This document shows, in pieces, positions 9,207-17,699 of a stretch of 64,000 nucleotides of DNA (position 1 is its first letter; each line of letters opens with the position of its first letter). Under the pieces are notes generated by a model, which made no database searches, had not been told where the DNA came from, and saw only the letters and a list, made by a program, of their open reading frames with translations. Origin of the DNA: Chloroflexia bacterium SDU3-3 (GTDB taxonomy: Bacteria; Chloroflexota; Chloroflexia; Chloroflexales; Roseiflexaceae); contig WBOU01000014.1 in the NCBI GenBank assembly GCA_009268125.1, positions 117,943 through 181,942 of the forward strand, in the 5' to 3' direction. The position numbers and the translations under genes are program-made.

Positions 9207-10439
9207 CTACTCAAATCGCCCGCGCCGCCAGACCTCCAGCAGCTCGCTGATCACCTGGGCCGGCGGCGACTCGACCTGCTGATCGATCTGCACCTGCACG
9301 CCGTACTTCTGGTAGCGCGTGAAGGGGTTGCTGGGGTCGCTGCTGCTGATCGCCACGTTCGGGTCTGCCGGACGGAAGCCGTAGATCAGCGCCTGCTGCT
9401 GCTGCTCGTGGCCCAGCAGGAAATCGCGGAACTGGATGGCCGCCGCCTGCTGATCGGGCGTGACCCAGGGCGCGCTCAGCACGGCGTAGGGGTGGTCGCT
9501 CAGGATGGTGGCGGGCGGGTAGTAGATGTGCAGCGGCTGCCCCTGCCGCCCCTCGGCCTGCTCGATCCGCCCGTTGCTGGTCTGCGCGTCCACCTGGCCG
9601 ATGGCCAGATTCTCGTAGACGAAGGCCATGTCGTAGGCCCCTGGCCCCTTCAGCACCATCTCATTCATAAAGGTGCCGGTGCTCTCGCCAAACTGCGGTA
9701 CGGTCGACTCGATCTGGCCGAGCCATGTGATGAAGGCGGGGTCGGTGACATCGGCCACGCTCAGGCCGCTGGCCTTGTGGTGGTAGCCATAGGCCATGAG
9801 CACTAGGGCCTGCGCGCCGCTGTTGGAGAGCAGCGGCGAGGTATGGCCAAATTTGACCTGGCCCCAGCTCTGGCTGCCGCCGATGGCCGCCCAGCTCTGC
9901 GCGGTGAGCGCCTGGTGGATGCGATCCCAGAACTGGCCGTCGCGCGCGCCGCCGGGCCAGAGCACCTGGGCGCGCTCCTGCCAAGCCACCAGCACCAGCG
10001 GCGTGAGCACCAGCGGCCTGGGCGCGGCCTCGCCAGCGGCCAGGATGCTGGCGCTGTGGCTAGCCTGCCACTCCTGATCCATCACGGGCAGCCACATGCT
10101 GGCGGCGGGGCTGGCTACGGTGGGCTGGCCGTCGACGCTGCCAAACTGCTCGCGCCCGATCTGCTCGGCCATCTCGGCGGAGCCTTTGCCCACCAGCTTG
10201 ATCTGGATGGGGTGGCCGCCCACCGCCGCGCCGCTCGCCTCGAAGCGCTGCTTGGCCGCCTCCAGCCAGTCGCGCTTCTCGGTGCCATACCAGATCGTGA
10301 TCGTCACCGGCTCGGCGGCGGGGCCGATAGGCACATTCGCAATCCCATTTCCCACAGGCGCACCTAGCACCTTGCCCACCGTGGCAATCAGAGCGATAGA
10401 CAGAAAGAGTGCGCCGATCAGGCGCGAGAGTTGCAGCAT
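9207..10439 (-). CDS. Secreted solute-binding-like protein, paralogue of the next gene
   Basis: About 410 residues. ATG 10439 is chosen because it begins a signal sequence (MLQLSRLIGALFLSIALIAT) and has GAGG upstream; no lipobox cysteine is evident. The body aligns by eye with the neighbour: ITIWYGTEKRDWLEAAKQRF versus ITMFYGSEKQAWMEDVTQQF, and shared DHPYAVLSAPWV and YGFRP..NVA blocks. It ends after the binding domain (VISELLEVWRRGRFE) where the neighbour continues into VWA. The pair probably arose by tandem duplication and is cotranscribed. The ligand is unknown. Confidence 0.75.
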   Translation of the reverse strand: MLQLSRLIGALFLSIALIATVGKVLGAPVGNGIANVPIGPAAEPVTITIWYGTEKRDWLEAAKQRFEASGAAVGGHPIQIKLVGKGSAEMAEQIGREQFGSVDGQPTVASPAASMWLPVMDQEWQASHSASILAAGEAAPRPLVLTPLVLVAWQERAQVLWPGGARDGQFWDRIHQALTAQSWAAIGGSQSWGQVKFGHTSPLLSNSGAQALVLMAYGYHHKASGLSVADVTDPAFITWLGQIESTVPQFGESTGTFMNEMVLKGPGAYDMAFVYENLAIGQVDAQTSNGRIEQAEGRQGQPLHIYYPPATILSDHPYAVLSAPWVTPDQQAAAIQFRDFLLGHEQQQQALIYGFRPADPNVAISSSDPSNPFTRYQKYGVQVQIDQQVESPPAQVISELLEVWRRGRFE

Positions 10440-10611
10440 ACCAACCTCATAGGCTGCCCGCATACGTGTTCGTTTCGGGCCAGAATTGTTGAGGTAGTGT
10501 AGGCGGCTTGTATTAAGCTGGGGTTATCGTTGTGTTGTGCTTTTGTGCGGCGGGGGATTAGGCGGGGCGAAATCGGCCTTGGGGTAGAGCAGTGGGAGGC
10601 TCGTATATTCC

Positions 10612-10631
10612 TTTACCACCAAGACTCCAAG
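10612..10631. repeat. ACCAAGG/ACGAAGG string, locus 1
   Basis: Reads TTTACCACCAAGACTCCAAG. The same short motif string occurs at nine other loci in this window, in both orientations, always outside genes. Confidence 0.7.
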
Positions 10632-10696
10632 TGAAAAGAGGACGAGAGCTAGGATGAGCTGGCCGTCGGCAATGCCTAGTCGGCCCGGCCTGCTGC

Positions 10697-10908
10697 GGCT
10701 TCGATGATGAGGGTTCCTTTTGGCTGCTGGGTGTGTGCCCATCGCAGGGTTGCTAGGGGCCAGCCCCGAGCAACCCTGCGATGGGGCGATGCCCCCTTCG
10801 AACCCCCATTTAGGGTGTTCCCGTGCTGAGAAATGGCGGCTGATGTTCGTGCATATGGCCAGTGTGCACGAGCGCCACCTTCGCCGTATGGGCCGACTGG
10901 GGAAGGTG
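10697..10908. repeat. Composite intergenic repeat family A, copy 2
   Basis: Occupies most of the 598-bp gap upstream of the solute-binding pair. It begins with a CTTCGATGATGAGGGTTCCT block shared with 19074-19093, contains a GTTGCTAGGGGC...GCCCCGAGCAAC hairpin, and ends with the GCACCTTCGCCG(C/T)ATGGGCCG(A/G) core found at the other loci. I see no gene in this gap. Confidence 0.75.
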
Positions 10909-11037
10909 GAGCAGTGATTATGGCTCATGTGCGTTGTGGGCGCGGTGCTCGTTTTCTGCATGGTTTGCGTGCAACGGCGAAGGTGCGTCGACACTCTCAT
11001 CTGCCTTCTCTGCCTAACATATGGCGGCGCTGCTGGC

Positions 11038-13596
11038 CTACGCCCCGGCGCGCTCGATCACATCCACGGTGCCGCGCGCGCCATCCACCCGCAGCAGGTC
11101 GCCGGTGTGCAGCCGCATGGTGGCGTTGCCGCAGCCCACCACCGCCGGTATGCCCAGCTCGCGGGCCACAATCGCGGCGTGCGAGAGCGGCGCGCCCACG
11201 TCCGTCACCACGGCGGCGGCGCGTGGGAACAGCGGCGTCCAGCCCACGTTGGTGATGGTGGTGACCAATATCTCGCCGCTCTGCAGCTGGCCGCCTTCCT
11301 CGGCCTGGTGCAGCACGCGGGCGCGACCCACCACCACGCCCTGCGCCCCTGGGAAGCCGCGCACCTCGGCGCTGGGCTGGCTGGCCTGCTGGGTTGCGTC
11401 GTACACATCGCTGCGGCGGCTGGGGTCGGCGGCCCAGGCGTCGGGGTCGAAGGCCCCGCGGATGACCGCCGGGTAGGCAGGCAGCGCACGGTAGTGCAGG
11501 TAGGCGGCGCGGCGCGCGGGGATGCGGTCCAGCGCGGCCTGGTCGCCGCCCAGCAGCGCGAGGATCTCATCGATGGTTAGGTAGAAGATATCCTCGCCCA
11601 CCCCGCACAGCTCGCCCGCCCGCAGCGCAAAATCGCGCAGCGCCCAGAACACCCGCACCACCTCGCTGCGCGCCAGCTCGCGGCTGCGGAAGGCCTCGGT
11701 GGCCTGGGCCAGCCGCCTGCGGATGCGGCGGGCGCGGCGCGGGTGGGCCTGGGCCAGCCGCGCCCAGGCCTCGGCCTGGCGCTGCTCCTGCCTGCGCAGC
11801 AGCTCGCCCAGATCGGTCTGGCCCATGTCCGCGAGCTGCTCATCCACCCACGCCGGGTCTTCGCCGGGGCGCGGCGCGCTGATCTCTAGCTCGTGGGGGC
11901 CACGGTGGCCGTACTGGCGGGCGAAGCTGGCGCGGTCGATCTCGCCGCGCGCCAGCTTGCCAAGCCCCACCAGCAGACCCAGGCTGGCCAGCTCGGCGCT
12001 GCCCGCGCTCAGGCCGGAGAGCAGGGCGTTGGTGTCGGCCTCGCTGGCCAGCTTGCCCAGCTCGCGGCGCACCCACACCAGCACGCCGCCGTCGCTGCGC
12101 GCCGCCGACTCCAGCATGCGGCTGGCCTCGTGGAAGAACGGCATCAGCCGCTGGTGCCAGATCTGGCCGAGCTGCTGCGGGCTTTGGGCGGCGGCGATGG
12201 CCTGGCGCAGCGCCTCGCACTGCTGCGGGGCGCGGGCGAAGAAGCCGGGCAGCAGCGGCTTGCTGCGGGCCACGCGGCGGCGCATGCGGATGGCGATCGG
12301 CAGGATCTCGCGGATGATCTGCCAGCGCCCGATCGGCAGGATGGGCGTGGTCACGCCGCTGGGGATGCGCCCAAAGGTCTGGCCGCTGGCCTCGTGGAAG
12401 GCGTCGCTGCCCATGCCAAAGGTGCTGGCCAGCGTCGCCAGCACGCTCATGTTCATGTAGAAGCGCCCGCCGATGTTGCCGATCAGGCGGTAGCCCGATA
12501 CGTCGGAGATCGCCATGGTGTCGCGGATGAAGATCTGCACCAGCGACCATGTGGCGGGCGTCATCACGTCGGGTACGGCTTCGCCCACGTTGCCGTTGCT
12601 CCACAGCGCGTCGATAGCGAGGCTGTCGTTCCAGACCTCGGGCGCGGGGCCGTGCAGCGTGGTGATCGGGCGGGCCTGCACCACCGCGATCTGGCCGCCG
12701 CCGATGGCCCACTCGATGTCCATCGGTGTGCCGTACAGCTGCTCGATCTGTGCGCCGAGCCGCGCCAGCTGGGCCGCTTGCGCGTCGCTGATGGATGCGC
12801 TGCCCTGCTGATCGCTGGGCACGGCCTGCTGGCGCGTGCCGCTGCTGTCGGGCACCACCATGGTCTGCTTGGCGGCCAATCTGCGCTCGCGCACCGTGAA
12901 GTCGGCCCGCCGCACCACCAGCGTGTCGGGCGTCACCTGCCCGCTCACCAGGCTCTCGCCCAGGCCCCATGCGGCGTTGATCACCAGCTCGTCGCGCGCG
13001 CCACTCAGCGGGTTGGCGGTAAACAGCACGCCCGCCGCATCGGCCTGGGCCATGCGCTGCACCACCACGGCCAGCCGCAGCTGGGCCTGGTCGACATGGT
13101 GCTGGGCGCGATAGCCGATGGCGCGGGCCGACCAGAGCGAGGCCCAGCAGCGCCGGATGGCATCCAGCAGCGCCTCGGCCTCGCCGATGTTCAGGAAGGA
13201 CTCCTGCTGCCCGGCGAAGGAGAGGTCGCCCAGATCTTCGGCGGTGGCCGAGGAGCGCACCGCCACGGGCGCGTGCTCGCCCAGCGCGGCGTAGGCGGCT
13301 AGGATGGGCTGGGCGATCCCTTCGGGCATCGGCTGGGTAAATAGCGCTGAGATTGATCGTTCAGCCGCCTCAAGCGCCGCAAGATCGCCCGCAGCTACCC
13401 TTGCGACGGCGGCCTGGATGGCCGCGCCGATGCCATTTTTTTCTACAAACTGTGCGTAGGCCGCCGTGCCCACCACAAAGCCCTCGGGCACCGGCAGGCC
13501 AGCCGCGCACAGGCGCGCCAGCGAGGCCCCCTTGCCGCCCGCCTGCTCGATGCTGAGCGGGCCTGCCCCAAGCGTAAAGATAAATCGATCATCCAT
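11038..13596 (-). CDS. Rifampin-phosphotransferase-like PEP-synthase-type dikinase
   Basis: 852 residues from ATG 13596 (GAGGGAGAACATC upstream). Residues about 10-310 are a PPDK/PEP-synthase ATP-grasp domain (GGKGASLARL, AVRSSATAEDLGDLSFAGQQE). A long variable middle follows, then a C-terminal swivelling domain with the phospho-histidine motif GAPLSHAAIVARELGIPAVV near residue 806. It lacks the C-terminal pyruvate/PEP barrel of true PEP synthases. This ATP-domain, variable-domain, His-domain order and length match rifampin phosphotransferases, which add the beta phosphate of ATP to rifamycins. Substrate identity is inference. Its start overlaps the TetR stop by 8 bp (ATGGATGA), so the two are translationally coupled. 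Confidence 0.8.
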   Translation of the reverse strand: MDDRFIFTLGAGPLSIEQAGGKGASLARLCAAGLPVPEGFVVGTAAYAQFVEKNGIGAAIQAAVARVAAGDLAALEAAERSISALFTQPMPEGIAQPILAAYAALGEHAPVAVRSSATAEDLGDLSFAGQQESFLNIGEAEALLDAIRRCWASLWSARAIGYRAQHHVDQAQLRLAVVVQRMAQADAAGVLFTANPLSGARDELVINAAWGLGESLVSGQVTPDTLVVRRADFTVRERRLAAKQTMVVPDSSGTRQQAVPSDQQGSASISDAQAAQLARLGAQIEQLYGTPMDIEWAIGGGQIAVVQARPITTLHGPAPEVWNDSLAIDALWSNGNVGEAVPDVMTPATWSLVQIFIRDTMAISDVSGYRLIGNIGGRFYMNMSVLATLASTFGMGSDAFHEASGQTFGRIPSGVTTPILPIGRWQIIREILPIAIRMRRRVARSKPLLPGFFARAPQQCEALRQAIAAAQSPQQLGQIWHQRLMPFFHEASRMLESAARSDGGVLVWVRRELGKLASEADTNALLSGLSAGSAELASLGLLVGLGKLARGEIDRASFARQYGHRGPHELEISAPRPGEDPAWVDEQLADMGQTDLGELLRRQEQRQAEAWARLAQAHPRRARRIRRRLAQATEAFRSRELARSEVVRVFWALRDFALRAGELCGVGEDIFYLTIDEILALLGGDQAALDRIPARRAAYLHYRALPAYPAVIRGAFDPDAWAADPSRRSDVYDATQQASQPSAEVRGFPGAQGVVVGRARVLHQAEEGGQLQSGEILVTTITNVGWTPLFPRAAAVVTDVGAPLSHAAIVARELGIPAVVGCGNATMRLHTGDLLRVDGARGTVDVIERAGA

Positions 13597-14293
13597 GATG
13601 TTCTCCCTCGCTGGCGGCGCGCTGGCGAAAGTAGACCTGCAGGGCCTCGCCCGCATCCCGCGCCGCTGTGGCGGGCAGGTCGGCTGGCTCAAGGGTTCGG
13701 CGCACCGCCTCGGCGATCAGGCCCGCCAGTGTCTCGTCGCCCAGCTCGAAGCCCTGGGGCATCAGCGGGCCGATCTGTAGATGCCCCATGAAGATGGCGC
13801 TGAGCGTGTAGATCTGCTCGGTGAGCGACAAGTCGGTGCGGGCCAGCCCGTGCTCGCGCAGCAGGCGCAGGTAGGTGCCAAACGCCTCGATGCGCTCGTG
13901 GTAGAGCGTGCTGTGTTGCTCGGTGTGCACCAGCTTGCCCAGGATCTCGGCGTCGCCCAGCAGGATGGCCTTGAGCAGAGGCCGGCGCAGCAGGGCCAGG
14001 GCGCTGTGGTAGATCATGCCGTGCAGGCTGGCGTGGCCAGGGTTCTCGGCGATGGCGCGGCGGAAGTCGGCGCTCATGATCTGGCGCTCGCGGCGCACCA
14101 GCGCGCCGAACAGCTCCTCGCGGGTCTTCCAGTGCAGGTAGATGGTGCCCTTGGCCACCCCTGCCGCCCGCGCAATGTCGTCGATGCTGGTTTTGTTATA
14201 GCCCCAGCGCAGCACCAGTGTGGCCGCCACATCCAGGATGCGCTGCTCGCGCTCGCTGCGCTTGCCTAGCTCGGCGGTGGTGTCTTCGTCCAT
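13589..14293 (-). CDS. TetR-family transcriptional regulator
   Basis: A 234-residue regulator with the N-terminal helix-turn-helix ILDVAATLVLRWGYNKTSIDDIARAAGVAKGTIYLHWKTREEL split over residues 19-61, followed by an all-helical ligand domain. It is the first gene of a two-gene operon with the dikinase and overlaps it by 8 bp. A perfect inverted repeat sits 13 bp before its start. The simplest model is autorepression relieved by a small molecule that the dikinase then modifies; this is inference from arrangement. Confidence 0.92.
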   Translation of the reverse strand: MDEDTTAELGKRSEREQRILDVAATLVLRWGYNKTSIDDIARAAGVAKGTIYLHWKTREELFGALVRRERQIMSADFRRAIAENPGHASLHGMIYHSALALLRRPLLKAILLGDAEILGKLVHTEQHSTLYHERIEAFGTYLRLLREHGLARTDLSLTEQIYTLSAIFMGHLQIGPLMPQGFELGDETLAGLIAEAVRRTLEPADLPATAARDAGEALQVYFRQRAASEGEHHG

Positions 14294-14305
14294 AGCTCCT
14301 CTTTT

Positions 14306-14345
14306 GAACGATATGACTAAAATTGCTTAAACGGTCATATCGTTC
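14306..14345. promoter_or_regulatory. Probable TetR operator (12+12 bp palindrome)
   Basis: GAACGATATGAC and GTCATATCGTTC form perfect inverted arms separated by 16 bp, placed 13 bp upstream of the TetR start where a repressor would block transcription. The surroundings are A/T-rich compared with the genes. The overall length suits a TetR dimer pair. Confidence 0.75.
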
Positions 14346-14406
14346 ACGCATGGTACTGCGTGGTGGGGCGAATGTCAAGAGGTGCGCTGTCTCAGACAGC
14401 AGATTC

Positions 14407-14436
14407 TTTACCACCAAGGCTCCAAGACACCAAGGG
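14407..14436. repeat. ACCAAGG/ACGAAGG string, locus 2
   Basis: TTTACCACCAAGGCTCCAAG followed by ACACCAAGGG; same family as the other loci. It lies between the TetR promoter region and the terminator of the sugar operon. Confidence 0.75.
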
Positions 14437-14482
14437 ACACTATGACGAAGGCAGAAAAATCTCTCGCGCCTTCGCGGGCATA

Positions 14483-14515
14483 GGAAAAGAGGGGCAGCTG
14501 CCGCCCCTCTTTTCC
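14483..14515 (-). terminator. Terminator of the sugar-dehydrogenase operon
   Basis: GGAAAAGAGGGGC pairs perfectly with GCCCCTCTTTTCC (13 bp) around a 7-nt loop. It is 22 bp downstream of the stop codon of the last operon gene, with a T-rich 3' arm on the minus strand. Confidence 0.85.
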
Positions 14516-14536
14516 GCACGGCGATGCCGCGATCTG

Positions 14537-15358
14537 CTAGACGTGCGCGAGATAGCGCTGGCACATGGTGGCCAGCACCTCGTCACCGGGGGTGTCCCAG
14601 ATGGCCTGGTTGAAGATCTCGACCTCGATCGGGCCGTGGTAGCCCGCCCGCTCGACGGCGGCGCGGATCTTCCGGATCTCGATCACGCCGTCGCCCATCA
14701 TGCCGCGCCCCAGCAGCGGGTCGGGCGGCGGGGCCAGCCAGTCGTTGACGTGGAAGGCCAGCAGGTGCGGCGCGGCCCGCGCGATCTGGGCGTAGAGCTC
14801 GGGATCCCACCAGACATGGTAGGTATCGATGGCCACGCCCAGCCAGGGCGAGCGCAGCCGCTCGGCCAGGGCGTTGGCCTCGGCCAGGGTGACGATCACC
14901 GAGCGGTCGCCTGCGAACACCGGGTGCAGCGGCTCGATGGCCAGGCGCACGCCGCGCTCGGCGGCGTAGGGCAGCAGCGCGGCGATGCCCTCCTCGACCA
15001 TGGCGCGCGCGGCGGCGATGTCGCGGTCGGGGGCGGGGCCGCAGACCAGCACCAGCAGGTCGGTGCCCAGCGCGGCGGCCTCGTCCACGGCGCGGCGGTT
15101 GTCATCTAGCCGCGCGGCGCGCTCGGCGGCGCCGGGCGCGGGGAAGAAGCCGCCCCGGCACAGGCTAGAGACGCGCAGGCCTGCGTCGCGCACCATGCGG
15201 GCGCTCTCGGCCAGCCCGGCGGCGGCCACCTTGTCGCGCCACAGCCCCAGCCACGGGATGCTAGCGCGGGCGCAGCCCTCCACCGCCTCGCGCACGCCCC
15301 AGCGCTGGGTGGTGGCCTGGTTGAGGCTCAGCCTGCTAAGGTCGGTGAGCGCGCTCAT
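14537..15358 (-). CDS. Sugar phosphate isomerase/epimerase (xylose-isomerase-like TIM barrel)
   Basis: A 273-residue AP-endonuclease-2-type TIM barrel: MSALTDLSRLSLNQATTQRW, WGVREAVEGCARASIPWLGL, and metal-ligand positions IEPLHP, VAIDTYHVWWDP, FHVNDWL and IEVEIFN. Family members isomerise or epimerise sugars and keto-inositols with a divalent metal. It is the last gene of a four-gene minus-strand operon and overlaps the DUF993 gene by 4 bp (ATGA). The exact substrate is unknown; neighbouring dehydrogenases suggest a keto-sugar. Confidence 0.88.
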   Translation of the reverse strand: MSALTDLSRLSLNQATTQRWGVREAVEGCARASIPWLGLWRDKVAAAGLAESARMVRDAGLRVSSLCRGGFFPAPGAAERAARLDDNRRAVDEAAALGTDLLVLVCGPAPDRDIAAARAMVEEGIAALLPYAAERGVRLAIEPLHPVFAGDRSVIVTLAEANALAERLRSPWLGVAIDTYHVWWDPELYAQIARAAPHLLAFHVNDWLAPPPDPLLGRGMMGDGVIEIRKIRAAVERAGYHGPIEVEIFNQAIWDTPGDEVLATMCQRYLAHV

Positions 15359-16521
15359 TCCACCACCCCCGCCACGGCCAGCACGCGGCGCATGCGCTCG
15401 GCGGCCAGCGCGGGGGCGCGCAGCAGCCCGGCGCGGTCGGCCAGCACGAACAGCTCGGCCAGGTGCACCAGCGAGCGCGCGCTCTCCATCCCGCCCACCA
15501 TGCGGAAGTGCGACTGGTGGCCGTTCAGGTAGGCCATGAATACCACGCCGGTTTTGTAGTAGTAGGTGGGGGCCTGGAAGATATGGCGCGAGAGCGGCAC
15601 CGTGGGCGCGAGGATGGCCTGGTAGCGCGCCGTGTCGCCCACGTCGAGCGCGTGGAGCGCGGCGGCGGCGGCGGGCGCGATGGCGTCGAAGATGCCCAGC
15701 AGCGCGTGGCTGTGGCCCTGCTCGTCGCCCTGGATGAGCGCGGGGTAGTTGAAATCGTCGCCGGTGTACATCTTCACGCTGGGCGGCAGGCGGCGGCGCA
15801 TGGCCACCTCGCGCTGGTCATCCAGCAGCGAGATCTTCACGCCGTCGATCTTGTCGGCGTGCTCGCGGATGAGCTGGAGGCAGGTGTCCATGGCGGCGTC
15901 CAGATCGCGCGCGCCCCAGTAGCCCGCCAGCGCTGGGTCGAACATGTCGCCCAGCCAGTGCAGGATGGCGGGCTGGCGCAGCTGGCCGAGGATGTGGCTG
16001 TAGACGCTCAGGTAGTCCTCCGGCCCTCTGGCGCAGGCGGCCAGGGCGCGGCTGGCCATCAGGATGACCCGCCCGCCCTGGCCCTCCACGTAGTCGCACT
16101 GCTCCTCGTAGGCGGCGCGCACCGCATCCAGCGTCACGCCGGGGGCGGGGGCCAGCTGGTCGGTGCCAGCCCCGCAGGCGATCAGGCCGCCCGCCGCGCG
16201 GGCCTCGGCCAGCGAGCGGCGGATCAGCTCGCGGGTCGCGGGCCAGTCCAGGCCCATGCCGCGCTGGGCGGTGTCCATGGCCTCGGCCACGCCGAAGCCC
16301 AGGCCCCACAGATGGTGGCGGTAGGCCAGCGTGGCATCCCAGTCGATCCGGATGTCGGTGGTGGGGTTGGAGTCCGCCAGCGGGTCGCAGACCACGTGGG
16401 CTGCGGCGTAGGCGACCCGCGAGCGCGGCGGGCTGCCGGGGGTGGGGAACGAGGCTGGCGGACTCAGCGTATATGGCTCCAGCCTGCCGCCGGAGCGGGG
16501 GAGTTGTATCGTCAGTGACAT
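15355..16521 (-). CDS. DUF993 family protein (dihydrodipicolinate-synthase-like aldolase)
   Basis: 388 residues. The text fits the DUF993 group of the DapA-like TIM-barrel superfamily: DWDATLAYRHHLWGLGFGVAEAMDTAQRGMGLDW, split here by family landmarks IRIDWDA, GLGFGVAEAMDTAQRGMG, GIFDAIAPAAAAALHALD and FMAYLNGHQSHFRMVGGME. The DapA superfamily performs Schiff-base aldol chemistry. KISLLDD offers a candidate lysine, but I cannot prove it is catalytic. It is cotranscribed with two Gfo/Idh/MocA dehydrogenases and an isomerase. The reaction is unassigned. Confidence 0.8.
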   Translation of the reverse strand: MSLTIQLPRSGGRLEPYTLSPPASFPTPGSPPRSRVAYAAAHVVCDPLADSNPTTDIRIDWDATLAYRHHLWGLGFGVAEAMDTAQRGMGLDWPATRELIRRSLAEARAAGGLIACGAGTDQLAPAPGVTLDAVRAAYEEQCDYVEGQGGRVILMASRALAACARGPEDYLSVYSHILGQLRQPAILHWLGDMFDPALAGYWGARDLDAAMDTCLQLIREHADKIDGVKISLLDDQREVAMRRRLPPSVKMYTGDDFNYPALIQGDEQGHSHALLGIFDAIAPAAAAALHALDVGDTARYQAILAPTVPLSRHIFQAPTYYYKTGVVFMAYLNGHQSHFRMVGGMESARSLVHLAELFVLADRAGLLRAPALAAERMRRVLAVAGVVE

Positions 16522-16530
16522 TGCGGCCTC

Positions 16531-17682
16531 CTACAGCGCCAGCTCGGGCACATCCAGCCAGCGCCGCTCCTGCCAGGAGCGCAGCCCCAGCTCGGCCAGC
16601 TGCACGCCCTTGGCCGCCTCTAGGAAGTCCCACGGGAACGGCTCGCCCAGCGCCACGTGGCGCAGGAATAGCTCCCACTGCACGCGGAAGGCGTTGTCGA
16701 AGCTGGCGTTGTCGGGCACGTCCATCCAAGTCTGGCGGAAGTCGATCGGGTTGGCGATGTCGGGGTTCCAGACCGGCTTGGGGGTGTGGGCGCGGTGCTG
16801 GGCCTTGCAGTCGCGCAGCCCGGCCACGGCGCTGCCCTCGGTGCCATCCACCTGGAACACCACCAGCTCGTCGCGGTACACGCGGGTGCACCACGAGGAG
16901 TTGATCTGGGCGATGATGCCGCCATCCAGCTCGAAGGTGGCGTAGGCCGCATCGTCGGCGGTGGCGGCGTAGGGCTGGCCCTGCTCGTCCACACGGCGCG
17001 GGATGTGGTTTGCGCCCAGGCACGAGACGGCGCGCACCGGGCCGAACATGTTGTCCAGCACGTAGCGCCAGTGGCAGAGCATGTCGATGATGATGCCGCC
17101 GCCGTCCTCGGCGCGGTAGTTCCACGAGGGTCGCTGGGCAGTCTGCCAGTCGCCCTCGAACACCCAGTAGCCGAACTCGCCGCGCACCGAGAGGATCTGG
17201 CCGAAGAAGCCGCTGTCCACCAGCCGCTTCAGCTTGCGCAGGCCGGGCAGCCACAGCTTGTCCTGCACCACGCCGTTTTTTACGCCCGCCGCGCGGGCCA
17301 GCCGCGCCAGCTCTAGCGCCACGCCCAGGTCGGCGGCGATCGGCTTCTCGCAGTAGATGTGCTTGCCAGCGGCGATCGCGGCCCTCACCGCCGCCGCGCG
17401 CCTATCGGTGGTCTGCGCGTCGAAGTAGATGGTGTTGGCCGGGTCGGCCAGGCACGCATCTAGGTCGGTGCTCCAGCGCTCGATGCCGTGGGCCGCGCAC
17501 AGCGCCTGCAGCTTGTGGGCGCTGCGGCCCAGCAGCACCGGCTCGGGGTACAGCACGTCGCCGCCCGGCAGCGCGATGCCGCCCTGCTGGCGGATGGCCA
17601 CGATCGAGCGGATGAGGTGCTGGTTGGTGCCCATGCGCCCCGTCACGCCGTTCATAATGATCCCGATGGTCGTCGTTGTCAT
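16531..17682 (-). CDS. Gfo/Idh/MocA-family dehydrogenase, operon gene 2
   Basis: 383 residues from ATG 17682 (AAAGGCGAG upstream); the same frame is open much further upstream but only as a shadow of the next gene. It shows an N-terminal Rossmann start (TTIGIIMNGVTGRMG), the HIYCEKPIA motif with the family catalytic-pocket lysine, and a C-terminal alpha/beta domain (GGGIIIDMLCHWRYVLDNMFG). It should oxidise or reduce a sugar hydroxyl with NAD(P). The N-terminal glycine motif GVTGRMG is unusual for the family and resembles that of DapB-type reductases. Confidence 0.88.
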   Translation of the reverse strand: MTTTTIGIIMNGVTGRMGTNQHLIRSIVAIRQQGGIALPGGDVLYPEPVLLGRSAHKLQALCAAHGIERWSTDLDACLADPANTIYFDAQTTDRRAAAVRAAIAAGKHIYCEKPIAADLGVALELARLARAAGVKNGVVQDKLWLPGLRKLKRLVDSGFFGQILSVRGEFGYWVFEGDWQTAQRPSWNYRAEDGGGIIIDMLCHWRYVLDNMFGPVRAVSCLGANHIPRRVDEQGQPYAATADDAAYATFELDGGIIAQINSSWCTRVYRDELVVFQVDGTEGSAVAGLRDCKAQHRAHTPKPVWNPDIANPIDFRQTWMDVPDNASFDNAFRVQWELFLRHVALGEPFPWDFLEAAKGVQLAELGLRSWQERRWLDVPELAL

Positions 17683-17699
17683 CGTTCTCGCCTTTCCAA

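Noticed and set aside
14306..14345. Transcription terminator reading of the 12+12 bp palindrome
   Set aside because: The arms are A/T-rich, there is a 16-bp spacer and it sits just before the TetR start, so an operator fits better.
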